Of a stretch of DNA of 64,000 nt, positions 58,151 through 64,000 are shown one piece after another; the stretch's first letter is position 1, and each line of letters opens with the position of its first letter. Made by a program: the position numbers and the translations under genes. Below the pieces are notes generated by a model that did no database searches, was not told the origin of the DNA, and saw only the letters and a program-made list of their open reading frames with translations. Source of the stretch: Botrytis cinerea B05.10 (taxonomy: Eukaryota; Ascomycota; Leotiomycetes; Helotiales; Sclerotiniaceae); NCBI RefSeq assembly GCF_000143535.2, contig NC_037314.1, positions 2,108,001-2,172,000 of the forward strand. The letters run 5' to 3'.

Positions 58151-60650
58151 TTCGCTTTGAATCAACGTTACCCGATGAATACTGCTAGCAATTCATATAT
58201 TAGATCGTCCAGCAGAAGGCCAGAACAAGACCGCAGACGATCAGAGCTTATAGGAGAATTAAGTTCCAATTATTATGATCTATCGGTAGTATCAAATGTG
58301 TTCAAGTTATTTTTTCGGATTTCGCAATGCTCAAGCGCAATACAGGTATTCAATACCACTAATGCGTGCGTTCATCCGAAAGCAATGTAAACCGAGAATA
58401 AAGAGCAAAACCCCGAAAACTTGAAGATTGAGGCTCAGATAGACTTGATTGCCATAACGGTAATGTAGTAGTGATCAAATGTGGTTCAGTCCCACACGTT
58501 CCAGCCCATGATTGGGTGGTCAGCAAGTTTTATCAACCAACCTTGAATCACAAATATTCATTCGCTCTCAGCGAACGAAACTCGGGTGTGAGGCGACACC
58601 ATAGCCGGTGCTGCGGGTAAATGCATACATAGCAAGCGTTCTTGCTTGTGGTTTCCAAGAGAGTAGATTATGCAAAAGATATTAATATCGAAATTCAACA
58701 CGGTGTTTGAATGTGAATTGAGGTTTAGCATGTTTATCAATACTTCATAATCAGACTTGGCGAGAGAAGCGGGGTAAATAGAGGGACTAGCGCCAGCGCC
58801 GGGAGAATGGGGAACAGGAAACCTTACCAAATACTTTCTCCCGCTCCCTTCCTCGTCTTGTAATTGATATTCATCAACAATGCAATATTATTGAATTTCA
58901 CCGTTGATCTTGCAATCCCAAAGTCTTGTATCGAAAAGCATTGTTCCGCACATTGTCTCAAAAGGGTTACGAGTGCACTGACGGCATGGTTTAAATGCAC
59001 AGCCAGGGACACGATTGGCTGTCAAAATTTGCTGTGGCTCCCGTGGAGTTGCATCAAGTGAAATTTATCCTGCACGTAACCGCCAGACTTGATCATTCTT
59101 GCTGTATAATAAACCACTCAGTTTCCAGGGGATCAAGTAAAAAAGGCGAGGAGAGACTCTTAAAGTTGTTCGAGTACTAGTGTCTTGAATGTATTTTATC
59201 TTCGCGACCAACACGGAATTCAGTTCAGCTCTTAGAAATTTCCTTGATCTAAATATTCTCGCTCGCATGTTCATTCTTGTCTCCCGTACCATGGATTGTT
59301 CAGAAGATGACGGTCCATGTATCCACGTCTCATGGAAGCATAAGAGAGCTTCAGATGTACAAGTGCAAGCGATACATCCGCATCGTTAGATCCCACATGG
59401 GCTGATACAAATTGTACAGAATGAGCATGGAGGTGTGCATCAGAAAGTCTAATCAGCCTACAGACGAACATTAGTATAAGATATGAAGTCTCATCAAGAA
59501 CCCTGATGCGGAGGTTCAGGCACAGGATGATATAAAGATAGCTGCCGGCTGGCCTGCAGCTAACATGCTATGCAGAGCTTCCTGGGGTGGAGAAAGTACT
59601 CCAGATATCTGGCTTGGCAACTAAATCTAATATCTCAACGCTATCCAAGGGCTCCACGAATCGAGACTGTGATTAAAATAGTGTTGCATAGTGGGAAGTC
59701 TCTCATGGTGGCGAGGTTCTAAATCTTGCATTATAAACTCAAATTCTGAACTACAATGATGTTGAGTATACTCGAAGATGGGGGCTGAGCTCCGGTGGAG
59801 ACCAGGAACAACTGTTTCTGGGTGATCAGACTAATCTGAATTTCCTCGGCGAATTCATCCAGGCAACAGGTGGTGATTTTGATGTCATCGTCAATGATGA
59901 CGGCTAATTCATGCACCAGCAGATTGCATCTATCCAAAAACATCGGAAAAGATTCAAGCCTGGCGGATTCTAGTTCTGCCAAAATTGGAGACAAGCTATT
60001 TCCCTATGTTTGATGGCGACGCATCAAGCAATAATTCCTCAAGATACACCATGACAAAATTCATCTTCGAGCTTCTGGACGATAAAATGATTTATTGGGG
60101 CGGAACAAAACACAATATTAGTATAGACATGGAGTCAGTCGAATGCATGAAGGGGATATGTGCGTTTGTCAAGAATGCTACCGTGGTCTGACACAACTTG
60201 CTACCACTTCACTACTCCGCTGTGTAAGTCTCATCAAAATCACAAACATTGGCAAGCTGAATGTACGTTAGTGCACTGATCACTATTTACAATAAACCCT
60301 CTTATATTTGTTGCCACCAGGGCCGATATGCAGATCCCAAATAGAAATGTTCTACAGCCTCCGATTTGACACCTATAACAACGACACTGGTTACAATATT
60401 GATTTTTTTAACTCTCTCATAACTTGGAAACTGTTATATATCATGTATCATGAGATGGAGAACAGTCACATGTGGGTTGTGTGAGAGAAGAAAGCTAGTT
60501 TTGGGGTCTGTGACTTTATTTCTTTATTCTTCAATTTTCTATTTATCAATCAACGCCGTAACTCATCGCTTCGATTTTTAATATCCCCCAAATCCCTTAT
60601 ACCATGCCTATCTAATCAGAGCTTCCACATTCTGGTTGGTAATTCTCTTA
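58151..60650. other. 2.5 kb spacer, no supported gene
   Basis: Short frames at 58558-58830, 59731-59994 (minus) and 59985-60191 (plus) have no recognisable features. The 59731-59994 frame (LESFPMFLDRCNLLVHELAV) is the most protein-like and may be a gene relic. The left end holds the NLR promoter; the right end is the 3' flank of the aldo-keto reductase. Confidence 0.5.
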
Positions 60651-62031
60651 TTAGTCCCAAGGAGCTTGATTATCCACTGGCTGATCGGCTGTCTCGTCAA
60701 AAACATCAAATCCTAGATAGTCACGTGGGTCTAGATATCTCACAGGGCCACTCTCAATAGTTGTCGCCAAGCCATCAATGATCGCAAAGTGTTCCTCACT
60801 CAATGGTGCAGTGCAGAGATTCTCAGAAAGTCGGCTCTCATTAGAAGTTTTTGGAATTATTGATGTGCCACGCTGGACGGCCCAGGATAGGATGACCTGT
60901 GCCGGAGTCATACCAGTCTGAGCAGCAATCTGAGCAATCTATCATCGTTAGCTCTGCACTATTTAAGTAAAATCCAAATGCAATATTCACCTTGGTATCA
61001 AAAAGAGGTCCAGGGATATCGGCATGAGGAGCCACTACTCCAACAGGTTTTCCTCCTAGCGGCTGGTGGGCCATGAGATGGATGTGCTCTTTCTCGCAAA
61101 ATGCAAGCAGCTCGTGCTGAGGAAAGTAACTAAGCATGAGCATCGTTAGTGCTCAAACATCGCTTGAAGAAAAGCTTTAGAAACTTACGGATGCGCCTCG
61201 ACTTGATTAACTGCAGGACGGATTCTCGCAATCTCCAAGATTCGCTTGGTCTTCAGGATATTGAAATTGGACAAGCCTAAAGTTATCAATTGTCATTCTA
61301 ATTTACCAGAAAGATTCATATCTTACCAATAGCTTTCGCTTTGCCACTATCCACTAACTTCTCCATTGCCTGCCAAGTTTCGGTGTACTTGCGAGATCGT
61401 TCATAATCAACTACTGGCTTGAATTTGCTTAGCAATCATCCATTTTCATGGAAATGCGATAAACTTTACCTTCCCGTTGCCGCTTGGATGTCGAACCGTA
61501 CCATTATTTGGACCTGGAAGGTAGGCATGGGGGACTAAGCATCGATAGTCAGTCCATGGTATTGAGTCCGGAAGACCTGATGATTACTGACAATGCATAA
61601 GATATAAGTCAGCTATTGTGATATTAGTAGTTAAACCAGGTGCGATTTTCACATGTATCACTTACCATATTCCAAGCCCAGAGCTTCCAAACTCAAATCT
61701 AACGCACGCTCGACGTCTTTAGGTTCATGCCAGGGTTGAGCTCTGAACAGAATCAGCAGTTGTTGCTTTTATTCAAATTCGTGTGGACCTACAGTTTGGT
61801 GGTGACAAACAACTCATCTCTCGAGATACCACTTTCTTTGATCGCATCTCCAATAGCTTCTTCATTGCCATACGCTGCTGCGCCATCAATATGACGATAC
61901 CCGGCCTGGATCGCTGCTTTCACTATGTTCTTTACTTTCTCATTTCCATCGTCGCCTTGGAAGGTTCCTAGGCCAATAGCCGGCAAGGTACTACCATTTA
62001 CCAAACGGAAACTAGCAGTAGGAGTCGCCAT
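60651..62031 (-). CDS. Aldo-keto reductase with a local frame oddity
   Basis: Eight exons can be placed: 62031-61793, 61742-61666, 61612-61592, 61535-61470, 61413-61327, 61276-61189, 61129-60991 and 60938-60651, totalling 334 residues. The AKR barrel is clear: GLGTFQGDDG, GYRHIDGAAAYGNE (Asp and Tyr of the catalytic tetrad), FVTTKL (Lys), DLYLMHF (His), IGLSNFN, PAVNQVEAHPYFPQ and VILSWAVQRGTSIIPKT with SRLSENL (cofactor Arg and Asn). The start MATPTASFRLVNG matches the family; ATG 62139 adds an unlike extension. Exon 4 has one extra T near 61500 relative to the expected reading TVRHPSGNGK, so it reads YGSTSKRQRE instead. The frame is recovered only if the next exon uses an AG four bases further on (61413 rather than 61417). 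The gene may still be functional with an altered loop, or be an early pseudogene. Confidence 0.8.
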
Positions 62032-62980
62032 AATTTCACCAACGAGGAAAATTTTGTGTTTCAAGGCTGTCAGATGTGGTTGATATTTGGGCAAGGTTGC
62101 ATCATCAGGTACCCAGGTAGGTATAGGCATGCTGAGCAATCAATCGATTGGCCTTGCATTTACCACATCCCTCTGCCCATTGTAGCTGTTCACTGTAATT
62201 GTCTGGTACGATGCTAGTTTATACCAGCCTGTAGACCTAATAACTCATGACCGAGGACTGGGATCATTTTATGATACCGACATACCACTCTATCTCGAGA
62301 GTTGATGCTTCATTGGCCAACTTCATCTCAAATATTTAGATTTCTTTCTTCATTCTCCAGTTCAACATCGAGCATTTGAGGTCGATTGTTCGACCCAGTT
62401 TTGAACCATGAATTCTTATCTTACATTTCCCTTCCCTCGGTACATACTTATTAGTATGTATCTCCCATCACCTTATGAAGCTCGACTGTAGCTATAATTT
62501 CTTCAATGACCAATGAATTAGTCGACTTGTAATGATCACCCATCCTCTTCACGTGCACACCCTCTGCAAGTAATACATCCACTGATCCCGAGAATATCTC
62601 AAGGCCACCAAAGACGAAACCAGTTCAACCACATCAAGACCAATAACAGGAACAAATTACAAAACATAACAGGAAAAGGAGGACCTAAAAATTCGCAAGA
62701 GATATTTAACCTTTGATAATGAAGTCGCCGAATGACTCTAGAGCCGCTTAGTAATCCAGCCTAATAATTGGCTGCATGACAAGGCGCGAGTTTTTTTAAT
62801 TTTGTCAATTCTAGCCTCGTCTATCGTCCCCCCCCAAAAATAATTTATTTCCCTCGAGAACGACCTTTCTACAATTCCACCACCCAAGCAGCAACATCGA
62901 TTCCCGACCGAACTCCTCAATGTTACGTCAACACCGGTAGCACAATCTCCAGCTTCCAATTCGCACAACCATAACCCATC
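62032..62980. promoter_or_regulatory. Shared spacer of divergent AKR and RPC34 genes
   Basis: The two genes are transcribed away from each other, so this 0.95-kb spacer carries both promoters. An ATG at 62139 is in frame with the aldo-keto reductase and may be leader. No other gene or repeat was seen. Confidence 0.5.
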
Positions 62981-64000
62981 ATGTCTTCACGAGCAGCGAC
63001 CTCGGCGCCAGCGGCCGATGATAAAATCGCAGCCTTGAAAAAAGTCCTTTATGACGAGTGTTTTGAATCGTTCGAAGACAATCCTACGTTTTTCCAAGAA
63101 GACTTGTTCGAACTCAAGGTTCTACCAAATGATGATGTGGCTATGCTGTTGGCCGTCACCCAGGGCCTCACAAATGACAAATTGTTCAAGGTGGTTCAGG
63201 ATTCGCAGAGGGGAATTGGGTGGAAATTGCGTACTCAAGAGGAAGCTAAGAAGTAAGGATTTCCTTTCCCTTTCGCGTCTGATCTTGGGATCAATTCGAA
63301 CCAGGATCGCCAGGCCGTGATGTATGCAGAATGCTAATTAGTCCCCGAACAACAGTTATCGCAGTCTTTCCTCCGAACAAGAGATTGTCTACGCTCTCAT
63401 CGATGAAGCCGGCCAAGAAGGAATATGGACCAAAACCATCAAGGCTCGGTCCAATCTCCACGATGCAGTTTTCCGCACGGCGCTCAAGCACCTCGAAACC
63501 AAGCATTTGATCTCAGAAATGAAATCTGTAGAGGCACGTAATAGGAAGATGTACATCAAATCCAGTCTGCAACCTTCCGATCGAGCCACTGGTGGAGCAT
63601 GGTATACCGACAATGAACTAGACGAGGAGTTCATCACACAAATCTCGCATATTTTATTTGATCACATTCACAGGAAATCTTTTTATAAATCTAGTTTGGC
63701 GAGTTTGAGGAGGCCAAAGAAGGTCATGGGAAAGAAAATGTCCTCGGAGGAAGCAAAAGCATTGAGAGACAAAACTTTAGGATCCCGAGTCAAAATCGAA
63801 GATGTTACTGAAGACGATGCTATAGATGGTGCTAGAAGACATTACGATGCTCTATTACCTATGCCACCCGGCTACCAAGGATATCCGACCCTCAATGAGC
63901 TTACATCCTTTATTGAGAATTCAGGAGCCACAGCTATGACGTTAACTGCTCAGGATATCCAGCAATTACTGGACATATTGATTTTTGATAATAAGATTGA
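62981..64000 (+). CDS. RPC34: RNA polymerase III subunit RPC6/RPC34 (3' end beyond the window)
   Basis: Exon 1 is 62981-63252 and exon 2 runs from 63356 past the window edge; the join AAG-AA/T-TAT gives NYRSLSSEQEIVYALI. The N-terminal winged-helix region reads KKVLYDECFESFEDNPTFF and LLAVTQGLTNDKLFKVVQ. The next winged helices include YALIDEAGQEGIWTKTIKAR and TALKHLETKHLI, then AWYTDNELDEEFITQI and FYKSSLASLRRPKK, all typical of the RPC34 (RPC6, human POLR3F) family. In the Pol III RPC82-RPC34-RPC31 subcomplex this subunit contacts TFIIIB during initiation. It is a single-copy housekeeping gene. About 305 residues are visible and the C-terminal part is missing only because of the window boundary. 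Confidence 0.95.

Overview
The window is from a filamentous ascomycete. Genes carry short GT-AG introns of about 45 to 115 bases, spacers are AT-rich and contain almost no genes, and the gene content is typically fungal: a Zn2Cys6 regulator, a non-reducing polyketide synthase (PKS), STAND/NLR proteins with NACHT and WD40 domains, and an RNA polymerase III subunit. The style of the proteins suggests Leotiomycetes/Helotiales, perhaps Sclerotiniaceae. That placement is an impression, not a measurement.

Layout. 1-7750 is mostly gene-poor. It holds a tRNA-Ala(AGC), a three-finger C2H2 gene with a nonsense codon near its 3' end, and a decayed caspase-like gene with a frameshift. 7752-9661 is a four-exon membrane protein. 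12182-28515 looks like a secondary-metabolite locus: a Zn2Cys6 regulator, a zinc-less MDR oxidoreductase, an AusD-like SAM methyltransferase (minus strand) and a complete non-reducing PKS (SAT-KS-AT-PT-ACP-ACP-TE, 2126 aa after splicing). A 759-bp element with 47-bp terminal inverted repeats and TA flanks lies in the spacer between methyltransferase and PKS. 29448-32824 holds a SesA-NACHT-WD40 receptor that appears broken at the SesA/NACHT junction. 34900-36549 encodes an astacin-type metalloprotease joined to H-type lectin repeats. 37487-38735 is a five-exon gene of unknown function behind a 51-bp tandem duplication.

38736-43693 has no convincing gene and precedes a 1001-aa low-complexity protein. 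47703-48553 can be assembled into a hidden three-exon gene. 49694-50863 is an MDR alkenal/alkenone reductase. A tRNA-Thr(AGT) with a very short intron lies at 51942-52020. 53235-58150 is an apparently intact 1569-aa alpha/beta-hydrolase-NACHT-WD40 receptor with a 9-base first exon and a GC-AG intron. 60651-62031 is an eight-exon aldo-keto reductase with a local frame oddity. 62981 to the window end is the 5' part of RPC34/RPC6.

How the parts relate. The regulator, MDR enzyme, methyltransferase and PKS could together make and modify an aromatic polyketide. Two NLR-type receptors and a caspase-like remnant suggest incompatibility or cell-death genes, at least one in decay. All intron positions were inferred by eye from reading frames and splice signals, without transcript data.
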